Origin: Patiria miniata
Lineage: Eukaryota; Echinodermata; Asteroidea; Valvatida; Asterinidae
Length of the DNA stretch: 64,000 bases
Direction of reading: 5' to 3'
Assembly (NCBI RefSeq): GCF_015706575.1
Contig: NW_024037063.1
Coordinates: 12,090,927 to 12,154,926, forward strand
Of the stretch, positions 22,396 through 32,880 are shown in pieces. Made by a program: the position numbers and the translations under genes. The stretch's first letter is position 1. Every line of letters begins with the position of its first letter. The notes beneath the pieces are model-generated. The model saw nothing but the letters and a program-made list of their open reading frames with translations, had not been told where the DNA came from and did no database searches.

Positions 22396-23611
22396 GAATT
22401 TATGCTCCCTGGGAAACTTGCCCTCGAACAGCCGTCGGCCTACGGAGTGGGAACGGCCCGTGCTGTGGCTAAAGTCTACGGAATATAAGCCAATGGTGGA
22501 GCCACACTAAAAGGTCAAAGGTTACTTTCTGAGGACATCATCAAAATGGTTACGGAAGCCACGGGAACCCTTGGTGGAATTACTGGACAAGCGAGTGCTT
22601 TCAACCTCGGATTCTTCTTTAATAAGGTGACATTTTTTTGTTCTTTTTATGGGATCGATTGTAAACAAGAGTGCAAAAAAGAACGAAGATATAAACAGGA
22701 AAACATTCTAGGGTGAGGTTGGTAGAGGATGCAGTGCTGTGTCAATAATAAATGGTGATCCATAAACCGTAGAACACTCACGATACATTTTCGCGAAACT
22801 TGGCAAAACTTGCTGTGTACTTGTGCAGGTGCCATGTATGTGTTGTCCCAGGTCGTCAGATAAACAAAATTCATCCCATGAGAGTTCAAAGTTATTAAAG
22901 GTTAAAGGGGTGGACACCGATAAATAGGCCAAAACCCATCCGCCAAGCTCATGAATAAAAGTTATACCCTTAAAATATTCTATATTAGGGAGTTCTGAGA
23001 GCCATACAATTGAGGGATTGAAGAGATAATGACAATGAACCTGGCCTGGACTTGGGGCTTCCAATTCTGAGCATTTTGGATGAAACTGAGCTCGAAAGTA
23101 GCGCTAGTTTGCCATGTTGTGGAGGGATCGTTTATTCAAGATAGCTTCTTTTTCGCTTTGGGGAAAATGGGGGTCGTCTTCTTTGGGTGAGAATATCTCG
23201 AAAAGTCAATGGTCAACCCACCAACAAATGAGAAAAAAAAAATGAAACATGACCTGTTGATCATCATTTTTCTGTGCATCTTAAATACCTGTGAGAGTTC
23301 TGAGTATTTTTAAAAGAATTTTGAAGTATGGGCATTTAGTAATATGTGAATTTTAATGCAGGGGTGCACCCATAGGGCTGTAGGAACCAGTGAACCTCTT
23401 ACTATTTATGTGGTTTCCGTATATGCAGGAGGTGAGACTGTATGGACACCAAGGTGTAGGGGGCCAGCAGGGTGGTGCCGACTCTCAACACAGACTCGGG
23501 ATCGGGTATGTCTCTAGTCACTGTTCTGCGTACATCTTTGGGAAAGACAACCGCTTCAGTTCACTTCTAGAGGAGACGAACAAGTGCATTGAGAAACTGG
23601 AGGCAAAATAA
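22396..23611 (+). pseudogene. Serine beta-lactamase-like protein, last two exons
   Basis: Two exons join in phase 0. Exon 22396-22626 has acceptor TTTCAG and donor GTGACA; exon 23429-23611 has acceptor TGCAG and ends in TAA. The first gives QPSAYGVGTARAVAKVYGI, then RLLSEDIIKMVTEATG; the second gives YGHQGVGGQQGGAD then HRLGIGYV. This is the C-terminal part of the class-C-like serine hydrolase family (LACTB and nematode LACT relatives), including the H-x-G third active-site motif. The SxxK motif would lie upstream and is not found. An in-frame TAA follows KVYGI, where the family normally continues ANGG, so the copy is either a pseudogene or carries an error. The intron contains a 464-bp dispersed repeat. 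Confidence 0.75.
22908..23371 (-). repeat. GGGTRCAYACC-ended dispersed repeat, copy 1
   Basis: This is one of four copies of the same sequence in the window. The ends are imperfect inverted repeats (GGGTGCACCCCTGC and GGGTGGACACCGA). It lies inside the beta-lactamase-like intron. Confidence 0.8.
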
Positions 23612-25250
23612 CCGTCTCGTGAGGATATGGGGAAATGGTTTTGTTGTGTGCTTGGCTGCTGTCTGATGATCGTTGTTGTTGGTGCTGTAAACAACGAAGA
23701 AAACAAACCAGAGTTAAAACAAATATCGCTTAAACCAGCAACAGAGATAGTTACAAAAGAAGGAAAATGACATTAAAAAGCTGCAAAAATTCTTAATAAA
23801 GGTCACAAAATTGTAAATGAAATTATATTAAATTTAAGAACAGTCAATTTAGCGTTATAATTTTTAACTCTGACTATATCGATCGTTTGGAATTTTCAAG
23901 CTAGTTTTTTATTTAGCTGTCCAGCGAAAACGGCTCTTTTTGTTAAGAGTTATTTACTTTTTTTTGGTTTTTGTTTTAGCCAAATTGTATTTTTGAACAA
24001 AATCGTTGTAGATAGCTGTGAAGGCACCTCTCTTATCTTCGTAAAGATTCGTTTTTCCTTTTCGATCTCTTTCTCTTTTTTTATTGGCAAAATTTGATAA
24101 AATAATCATCGTTTTAAAAATCGTTAATTGTTACGGAAGAATGAACGAAATAACTCCATCAGTGCATCGATTTTTTTGCTAGTGTTTCGGCAGTCCGGCT
24201 GAAGCAGCTCTTTTTTCCTTATTTTTTTAGCAGAGAAAGAAATGTATTTCATCTCACTCAGGCACTAAAGATTGTTTCCTTGAACTCTGCTTTCTGCAAG
24301 GTGTACACGTGGAGGTCCATGTGCTTTTATCAGTGACATTCACTGGTATTAATAATGAGAAAAACTCTGTGAATGTTATCTTCTGTTGGAAGCACAATTA
24401 CTACGTACTGTTTGAAAGTCGTCAATTCTGTGCCCACTTGTTGTTCAGGTCGTGGTTTTTCCCTGTCAACCATCTGTGCGATACTTCAACACGAATGCCC
24501 ATTGAGACGTTAAAATAAAAAATGCAATAAAATGTAGTACATATTCAAATGACGCAAACAATAGAAAAGGACCGGTGTGTTTGCTGCCATCAAGCATCTC
24601 AAAAGTAAGTGTTTCGTTTTTAACAAATTTGTTTATATGTTTAGCTTTTATTTCGTCCAAAGGTTTCTCAAACAGAATTTGGAAGGCTTAACATAAAACC
24701 TAAGCAGGAAACAAGAAGTCCTGATTGTTTTTGTTTCCTTTTTCAACGGCATACTGATATCGATAAGCTGTGTACGTTTCTCTAATTAAAAACACAAACC
24801 CTTTAATTTATGCACAATCATCCCGATCTTGTTTAAAGCACTTCTTGAGTAGGCGGGGGTCCTGATGAAAATTAAGCACAAATTACGTATAAAGAGGGCA
24901 TCTCTTTTCCAATTGCTTGATTACTTTTGTTTACACCCTATCAAGTATATGCAATAATGAGTTAAGAGCTTGAAAACACAAAGAACATCGATAATGTCGA
25001 ACTATTAAACAGCAACGAACGTTTTGAATGAATTCATGTGCACCAATAACTTAGTTTGCAAGAGTCCCTTTATTTTGCCACGTAGCAATACCATTCATTG
25101 TAAGTTTACGAAAGATGAAGCATCGAAGAATGAAAAGGAATATGATATACTCTACGTTCAAGTAATAACAAATACTTAGCATTGAACCGAAACCAATAAA
25201 GTAAACACACACCTGTTTTTAGAACAAATATGTAATCATGACAAGCTTAT
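23612..25250. other. Non-coding interval
   Basis: AT-rich DNA with T-runs. Short open frames (for example 24309-24518 on plus and 24466-24660 on minus) match nothing recognisable and lack splice support. Confidence 0.4.
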
Positions 25251-25252
25251 CT

Positions 25253-25710
25253 GGGTGCATACCTGCAAATAAACTCCCATAGACACTTGTGCTAAATGCC
25301 CATACTTCAAAATTCTTTTAAAAATACTCAAAACTCTCACAACTATTCAAGCCGCACAGAAAAATGATGATCAATGTGTCATCTTTCAATTTCTTTTCAA
25401 TTTATGGTGGGTTGACCATTGACTTTTCGAGATATTATCACGCAAAGAAGACGACCCCTATTTTCCCCAAAGCGGAAAAGTAGCCATCTTGAAAAACGAT
25501 CCCTCCACAACATGGCAAAATAGCGCCACTTTCGAGCCCAATATCATCCAAAATACTCAGAATTGGAAGCCCCAAGTCCGGGCCAGAGGTTCACTACCAT
25601 ATCTCTTCAATTCCCCAATTTTACGGCGCTCAGAACTCTCTAATATAGAATATTTTGAGGGTATAACTTTTATTCATGAGCTTGGCGGATCGATTTACCG
25701 GTGTGTACCC
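25253..25710 (+). repeat. GGGTRCAYACC-ended dispersed repeat, copy 2
   Basis: It starts GGGTGCATACCTGCAAATAA and ends CGGTGTGTACCC, so its ends form an imperfect inverted repeat. A frame stays open across much of it but is shared with other degenerate copies and is not regarded as coding. Confidence 0.85.
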
Positions 25711-26127
25711 TATAATAGCAGGCAACTTTTAAATTTTAACACACAATCCATTCAGGACAAGCAGAATATCTCCAAAGTCAATATTTTGAAAAAAAAAATG
25801 AAAGAAAAATATTATCCGAGGTCGATATTAAGCCCGAAAATAGTGATTGTTTTGCCCCTGCTAAGCTGTAGAGCGCCCCGAGCGACAATAAATTGAGTTC
25901 CAGCTACTTTTAAGCTCAAAATACCCCCCCCCCTTTTCAACTATCAATTGTTGTAATCGGGTGATAGCCTACTGCTCCCTTATGATTTGCAAGCATCCGT
26001 TACGGAAAAAACCCTTGTTGATACCTTTTAAACACTTTTCCCCCCTTCCCGTAGGTTCCGCCCACTGAAAAGACCACTGCCGCGGCACAGCGCATGCGCG
26101 AAACGGCCATCTTTGTGATTCTTTATA

Positions 26128-26585
26128 GGGTGCATACCTGCAAATAAACTCCCATAGACACTAGTGCTAAATGCCCATACTTCAAAATTCTTTTAAAAAT
26201 ACTCAAAACTCTCACAGGTATTCAAGCTGCACAGAAAAATGATGATCAATGTGTCATCTTTCAATTTCTTTTCAATTTATGGTGGGTTGACCATTGACTT
26301 TTCGAGATATTATCACGCAAAGAAGACGACCCCTATTTTCCCCAAAGCGGAAAAGTAGCCATCTTGAAAAACGATCCCTCCACAACATGGCGAAATAGCG
26401 CCACTTTCGAGCCCAATATCATCCAAAATGCTCAGAATTGGAAGCCCCAAGTCCGGGCCAGAGGTTCACTACGATATCTCTTCAATTCCCCAATTTTACG
26501 GCGCTCAGAACTCTCTAATATAGAATATTTTGAGGGTATAACTTTTATTCATGAGCTTGGCGGATCGATTTACCGGTGTGTACCC
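26128..26585 (+). repeat. GGGTRCAYACC-ended dispersed repeat, copy 3
   Basis: It matches copy 2 along its full length of 458 bp, with about 1.5% visible differences. Confidence 0.85.
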
Positions 26586-26694
26586 ATCTGAGCTCTTGTT
26601 ACATTGATGTAGCCAACATGGCAGTCATTGCGGTGCAAATATACAGCTAATTTGCGTTTTCTCAAGGGAGGTTTTTTTTTAACATTGCAGAGCC

Positions 26695-26878
26695 ATTATA
26701 GCTGTTACACCCCTACTATAGCAGTGCCCCAACTATGATATTTAGGACAGTCCCAAACTACAGTTAGACTTGTTCTAACAACCATGCAGTCCGAGCGATA
26801 GTTGGGACTGTCCCACTATAATAGTTGAGACGATATGATAGTTGGGATGTAACTATACTATTTACTATAGCTAGTAAT
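26695..26878. repeat. Imperfect inverted repeat (MITE-like hairpin)
   Basis: The left arm (about 26697-26760, with CCCCAACTATGATATT and GGACAGTCCCAAACTA) is mirrored imperfectly by the right arm (about 26800-26872, with ATAGTTGGGACTGTCCC and ATGATAGTTGGGATGTAAC). No target duplication could be set. Confidence 0.55.
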
Positions 26879-26879
26879 T

Positions 26880-27815
26880 ATTTTGTTACTTTGCACGTCG
26901 TTACTTCACGTTCTGGACTGCAAATGTAACGATCGCCCTCAACGCAGTATATCCCAGCTTTCGGAACAAGCGTTTTAATGTAACCTAAAACAAAAAAAAC
27001 ATGCTGGTAAAACTTCAGTTCAGTGAAATCACAATAGGGATGTAAACTTAGAGAGTACCTCTCCTCGTTACCCCAAAATCCCTCGGATGCAAACGTTTCT
27101 GAATCTTAATATACGATAAATGTATGAAGCATATTAAAGGATATTTTAAAAGTGGATTTTACCCATCATCACTAAACATTACACCAAATAACCCAAACTA
27201 AAGTCAATACTACCGAAACAAACCCGTACATTGGACATAGATATATTAGATATAGGCCTGTGCTCGAGCTTGCAAGGAATCGTGTAATTTAATTGACGAA
27301 AACCATTGATCTTGAGAATTTATTATGGCTCGTGTGGAGAATACAAATGTGCCATGCGTTGAACGTGTCACTATTCACGGATCGACTATAGTTTTTTCGG
27401 TTCAATTTCGATTTTAATATCGTTCTTAAAATTCACAATCATGATCAGCCTTCGCAAGTGATCAGCTTTGACACGGCATCAACGGGGGTGGGAAAATAGC
27501 TTGAACACGGACGCAGTGTTGTTTTAGAAAAATAAGAAAAACAAGGAAATTAAACTAAATTCCAAATCTAACCCTTTGAATTTAATCAGAATGAAGCCTT
27601 GCTGTTGCTGTTGGTTCACTTAACCACTGTCAATCTGTATGAAGAAAAAAAAAAGAAATATACCATATCTGTGTGAAAGAAGAGACAATTGTGAAATTAT
27701 TTTTGTTCACATTACAAGGAATACATGTTACCCGCAATAAAATTTACTTACAATATTGTTAATACAATTGTTTTGGCTTACCATGGTTGATGTCGGTATT
27801 TCTGGGGTTCTGTCC
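26880..27815. other. Non-coding interval downstream of the secreted peptide gene
   Basis: AT-rich sequence without recognisable exons. The proximal part would be the 3' UTR of the minus-strand gene ending at 27821. I did not find a canonical AATAAA on the minus strand close by. Confidence 0.4.
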
Positions 27816-27820
27816 CTGAA

Positions 27821-30706
27821 TTAGCGTCTGGTGTACGTGTGTACCATACACTCGCCGAGAGTTGTGGACGTTTCCCCAACGCATGTTTCCCCGTTGATCT
27901 CAATACAATTGGTATCATCTGAGCAACTTTCACCTGAAACAGAAACACAAAAAAACAAGGGTGGGAATGACCCTTACAGAAAATGTGGTGTGGATAACCT
28001 GTTGGATTTAAGCCTGTTGTGTTTAAGCCGATACCATCGTGGACACTATCGACGAACCCTTAACAAAATTACATGATTAACTGTAACAAGTCGACCTATT
28101 AATAGAATCTTAATTTTTTTTGATTGAATTTAATTGTATGTAAATGGTACAAAATCATGTCATGGCTGAAAATGGCGTCTTGAATGCTTTTCAAAGAAAA
28201 CATACTAACTAAAGCGAAATAGTGGGAGCACAAAAACATTTTTTTAATGCATCAACACAAGAAAACCTTTTTGATTTGGGCACCGCAGGAAAAACTACAT
28301 GAATGTTAACGCTTCTTCATTGAAATGAACAAATCAATGGAATTTGCAAGAAAACAACAGCATTTCTCGGAACAGCATCCACCCCGAAATACGTCGTCTT
28401 TTAATGCCGTAATGTCGAGCTGTGTCATATGACCGCGTATTGAACCTTCGGACTATCGAACCTTCGGACTATTGAACCTTCAGTCTCCTGACGATGACTA
28501 GAGCAGGCTAGTCGAAACGTTGAGACCAAAGACAAGTTCGTATAGAACTTACAGCAGGACTGTTCTTAACAGAACAAAAACTACTAAGCAAAGTTGATAA
28601 TAAGCAGGACAAGTTCTTCTCAGAACTAATATCTTCTAAGCAGTAGTTATTACCACATGGTGTTACCGCAAACCGAAACGAAACCGATACCCCACCATGC
28701 AAAGCCTCAAATCGTATACACGTACACTGTTACGAACGTCATAGAAGCCCCGCCGGATCACTGCCGGAGCCCCGTAGGTTAAGCCTCTACCGGAGCCCCC
28801 TACTGAGTTACTGACTGTGAACTCTTGAACTCTCGTAGTATGGGCTCCGTGCGCAAGTACGCCATAACATCCGGGAGAAACTACCGTAGCAAAATCAAGA
28901 CCTAAACCCGCTCCCAACAGACGCCGGCTTTTTCGAAGAACCAACTGAACCTGACGAAACCCTCAACATATTGCTCTCCTTAATAGAGGAACGAACCGAA
29001 ACCAACTGAAATCATATAGCTATACTCGAAACACTCAAAGCTTATACCATATCTGATTGGGAAATATACATAATTCCGAACCCAAACCTTTCCGCGAGTC
29101 AGCGTCGATTCAGAATCACCAATCTGCAACTGAAGAGTGCCCAAACAGCAGGCACGAAAGCATGCTATTGCTAACAAGAGGATTTGCGAACATAATCCTC
29201 TGCTCTCACCCTTCATCACATTTGATTACCCAACCTACCATAGTCACTCAGTCTCTTATGTCCACCCCACTCTATAACTTTTAATCGGACATAACCGGCA
29301 TAGACTAACACTCGCCTAAAATTCAATTTAAGCCATACAAGTCACCAGAGAAGAAATGTCACTGATAGCGCATATTTTTTTCCAAACTGGCTGAATACTG
29401 TTTATTGTTCTGAAACCAAGCTCTGTTTGTATCCTGTTTGTTTTGTGTTTTGCGACAAGCGGGAAAAGAGGGGAGAGAAGACCACGCTACAATATTAATA
29501 CCACTAAACGTACCTGTCCCTGTTACAACCCATCCACGAGGCTTCAGTTCTTTCATTAACTCCTCAGGGAGAAACTCTGCATGACAAAAAAAGGTATATT
29601 TACTGCCGAATTCATGAAGTGCACTTAAACATTATGTAACGGACCACACCCAAGTCAATTAAGGGGGAGGAAAGAGGAACGGTCCTCTCGTTAAAGCGGA
29701 CGAGCACTCAAAATATCCAATGAAACAATGACTATGATGACGACTATCTCCTGAACTGAAATTTATGCCTGAACAAGATTAACTTTTCAGTAGTAGGCTA
29801 GGCATACGTACGAGGGATGATCAGTGATATGAGCGGGACAGTTTTGACTGATATTGTGTGCAGTTCAACTTGTTGAGTGATTACCTACAAAGGTTGAAGT
29901 TGCTATCCTTTCTTGTTTTTCGGTTACAGATCATTAAACCTTGACAGTCACCGGTTCCTGAGAATTAAACCTGATCAATTATGCAAATCAAAGTGTTTAA
30001 TGAAAGCTTGCAAATCACCTGCAAAACTGTAAGGTACAGAAACTGAGGTCGCACTTGATCTCCCTACAATAACAACGAAATAATCGTGGATATTCGATTT
30101 AAAAAAAAAAACAGTTGACCTGAAAGGCATTGGTTACAAATCCCTACCTTCATATTCAGTGAGGTGCAAATTTGAAAGTAAACCGCAAATGAACATTTTT
30201 ACAAAAAAATATAACAGTACTGGAACATGCAAGTTTCGTAACTTTTGGGCACAAATTCTACAACAGAAAAAAAGTGATCATCTTGTTATGTTTTTCTGGT
30301 CTGCATAAAAATAGCCCCGTTAGAGTCGATGTGTAAGCAACTGAGCGGTGCTTTATTTATTTTTTTAAATTCAAATTAGATGGAACATGAACAGAAATTA
30401 AGCAGAGGGATTTGAGAAATGTTGACAGTATGTGCTCCTAATTCCTCTACATGGGAAACTTAAATGTTCATTTTAAATGTAGAAAATAATAATTATCAAA
30501 TATAATTGTAATGAATTTACTCAATCCATGACACAGACGATAGACCGAGGGGCTGTGCGAACGTGAGTTTATGAATACCTTTAGATGTCATGGGGACCGT
30601 TGAGACTATGGGGGAACTTCGAACGAATTAACTTACCGTCCCTCAGTGCGAAACTCACGGCACATCCAACGAACATCAGGAGAACCAGACATACGGAAAC
30701 CTTCAT
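27821..30706 (-). CDS. Small secreted cysteine-containing peptide, three exons
   Basis: Three minus-strand exons join in frame: 30706-30637 (donor GTAAGT), 29576-29514 (acceptor TGCAG, donor GTACGT) and 27933-27821 (acceptor TTTCAG, stop TAA). Both introns are phase 1. The product has 81 residues. It begins with a clear signal peptide (MKVSVCLVLLMFVGCAVSFA) and continues with an acidic/basic segment (EFLPEELMKELKPRGWVV). It ends with a domain of four cysteines spaced C-x5-C-x7-C-x10-C (SCSDDTNC, GETC, GEC) and a basic HTYTRR tail. Four cysteines allow two disulfides. I recognise no family; hormone-like, antimicrobial or protease-inhibitor roles are all possible. The ATG is chosen because it opens the signal peptide directly. 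A TCTAG acceptor-like site 10 bases upstream hints at a 5' UTR intron. Confidence 0.8.
28483..28526 (+). ncRNA. Hammerhead ribozyme-like motif (Penelope-type context)
   Basis: GTCTC is followed by the core CTGACGA, a stem (GACTAG, loop AGCAGG, CTAGTC), then GAAA, a self-complementary ACGT, a GTT cleavage triplet, and GAGAC complementary to the initial GTCTC. This is the minimal type I hammerhead layout reported in Penelope-like retroelements, whose very short stem III would pair between two molecules. One extra T between the core and stem II departs from consensus, so activity is doubtful. It sits in the intron of the secreted peptide gene, after three copies of a TTGAACCTTCGGACTA-like repeat. 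Confidence 0.5.
28527..29370. other. Probable retroelement remnant in intron
   Basis: The sequence downstream of the hammerhead-like motif is more GC-rich than its surroundings, with AGTTCT/AGAACT-type repeats at 28536-28630. No RT or GIY-YIG domain is readable. Confidence 0.3.
29580..30630 (-). other. First intron of the secreted peptide gene
   Basis: This is AT-rich intron sequence between the exons at 30637 and 29576. No exon-like or repeat structure was recognised. Confidence 0.5.
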
Positions 30707-30719
30707 TCTTGCTAATCTA

Positions 30720-31390
30720 GACAGGTAAAAAATGACAGTAAGTATTGCGCCATAAAATGGTTGTTTTGCAATGCTAATGGTTGTTCGACGTACATCAGTG
30801 CGAACCTTCGACATGAAATTATGCAATTCGTTCCTTTTCGTGAAATAATGCGGCTTTCACTCAAACTTTCAGTTTTCATGAAGTTTGCTTGGACGCAGCG
30901 AGAACCTTACCGGTAACCTACCGCGTATAATCGTTTCAACATACATCCGTTACAGTTAATGTCATACATGAAAAATTTACTAATCCATTTTTTTTTCTTT
31001 AAAAAGAAAATGACAGTGAAATATCAAATCTCTCCACGTTTATCCCAAGCTTACATTCCTGGTTAAAACGGACTTAAAAAGCAAAGCAAAGTCAGGAGGC
31101 GTTAATTCACTGGATGCTTTCAACTTGATGTCTACTGAACGAATGCGCTACAACAGCGCCGAGTACTCGTCTTTGTAGTAGCTAGGTTCAAATGTCACAT
31201 ACCCGTCATCTATTGGCAGTTTTATTGAACAGACGTTTGAAGTGCGTAAAACTACACCAGATGTTCGTTACTGACCATTACTTTTAATTACAAATTATAC
31301 ACGCATGCGCATAAGTGATTATCGGAGGCAAGAAGTAAAGCTTATTGGTAATGCATGGCAGACCGAATAGTATTTTCTGGAGTCCTATTT
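30720..31390. other. Upstream region of the secreted peptide gene
   Basis: The promoter of the minus-strand gene should lie here. I could not define a TATA box or start site. Confidence 0.3.
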
Positions 31391-31609
31391 TCTAAAATCT
31401 GCCTTTTTTTTTACAGTTTTGAATGGTAAAGAAAAGAGTGACGTACTAGAAGTAAATGTCGGAAGTTTTCGTTGTTTTTCGTTCTGGAACGGCAGCCAGA
31501 TAATGGGAACAATCAACCTCGTTCTCATTGTGTCGAGCAGTACGATCTTACCACTAGCTGCTCTCTCACCCTGGTATTGGATCATTTGCATGTTCAAACT
31601 GCGGGGCAC

Positions 31610-32010
31610 TAATTGTGCTTTCGAGGGGCAGTTTCCCATCTCGATAAGTTATCGCGAATGGAGCTCTATCGTTTTTGATGGCCCATTTCCCATCTCGAGA
31701 GGGGCACAATTATTATTGCCAGAGGGGTGTTTGTGCTTTTGGGGGATCTTTTCCATCTCGAGAAGGTTCACAATCTTGTTAATGCGCGAGGGGTATTTGT
31801 GTTTTTGAGGGGCACTTTCGCACAAGAGAGGAGACCATTTTTAAGCGCGATCATAATGCTTTCATGTGTGCGTTTAATGGGCAGTTTTGTTTTCATCTCG
31901 AGGGGGCACATTATGACCGCGAGAGGGGCACTTTTGTTGGCCTGGGAAAATCTGGGGGGGGGGGCAAGTCCCCCAGCCCCCCCCCCCGGTTCCGCCGCCC
32001 CTGATGACAT
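31610..32010. repeat. GAGGGGCAC-type modular repeat with G/C tracts
   Basis: A module of the type CATCTCGAGAGGGGCAC recurs at about 31623, 31690, 31753 and 31893. It leads into long G and C runs (31956-31990) and a GGCGG-type edge, typical of a decayed non-autonomous DNA transposon terminus. The last module resembles 56510-56560. Confidence 0.5.
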
Positions 32011-32019
32011 CATCGTGAG

Positions 32020-32734
32020 TCATTGTTAGATTCACAACCCTGTACAAAGGTTGATGTTTATTCCAAGTTTTAAGTTCATGCTGTGGACAGTTTTGAAAAA
32101 AATTATTATCCGGAGGGAAAAAAGGATAAGAAAGAAAGAAAATCAATTGTAAAATGGTGACCCGTGGTGCCCGATAACCCAAAATGTGTTTGATCGTTGT
32201 TTATAACCATGTTTGAACTTTGATGTCTGGGTAAATGTGGGTTTAGAATTTATATGAAAAAAACAACAACTTTTGAAGCGCATCCTGGTGCTGTGCATGG
32301 CTACTCAAAAATGGAATCAGTATTTGTATATTTTAATATTGAGTTTGACCGAGCCTATAACGTCTCTGGAGTTTATGCAACATCTGGCGGTCTACAGATA
32401 ATAGTTTTATATGGCATTTGTTTTTACCAGAGTTTTAACTAAAAATAACCTTTTTATTGTGGATTTTTTTCTTTACACGGGTATTATCAAATTGTGCTCT
32501 GAGCTATAACGCAAGAATGATTGGTGGTTACACTATACAGAACAAGGTATTTTCTGCATGAAAATTGATAGTAGAACTGGCTAAGTATACAAAGATAATT
32601 GCCATCAGTTATGGCGAAACAGAAGAAAATTGACTACATTTTGAGTATTGAATGCTACGTCTTACTTAGTGAAAAAAATAGCCATCCATCGTGTTCTAAT
32701 TAAGACTTCTAGTTGGAAAATAGAAGGTTCCCTT
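32020..32734. other. Non-coding interval
   Basis: AT-rich sequence. No gene or repeat is supported. Confidence 0.4.
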
Positions 32735-32880
32735 ACTGAAGAGTTCTGAGAGCCATAAAATTGAGGGATTGAAGAGATATGGCAATGAACCTGGCCTGGA
32801 CTTGGGGCTCCCAATTCTGAGCATTTGGATGAAACTGAGCTCAAAAGTGGCGCTAGTTTGCCATGTTGTGGAGGGATCGT
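32735..32880 (-). repeat. GGGTRCAYACC-ended dispersed repeat, copy 4 (partial)
   Basis: It matches 22990-23132 closely, from GAGTTCTGAGAGCCATA to GTGGAGGGATCGT. Both ends are missing, and it abuts the left edge of duplicated block B. Confidence 0.8.

Larger units (their letters stand above)
25253..26585. mobile_element. Composite unit: two direct 458-bp repeats around 417 bp
   Basis: Copies at 25253-25710 and 26128-26585 have the same length and orientation and differ at roughly seven positions. The outer flanks are both ATCT (25249-25252 and 26586-26589), and the inner segment is bounded by TATA on both sides. The layout mimics a small LTR element or TRIM. However, the repeat ends are GGG...CCC rather than TG...CA, and I see no primer-binding site next to either repeat. 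Confidence 0.7.

Noticed and set aside
25489-25896. Open frame recurring in the dispersed repeats (also 26364-26591)
   Set aside because: The frame is shared by repeat copies but interrupted in copy 1 and truncated in copy 4, has no motif, and follows the repeat borders.
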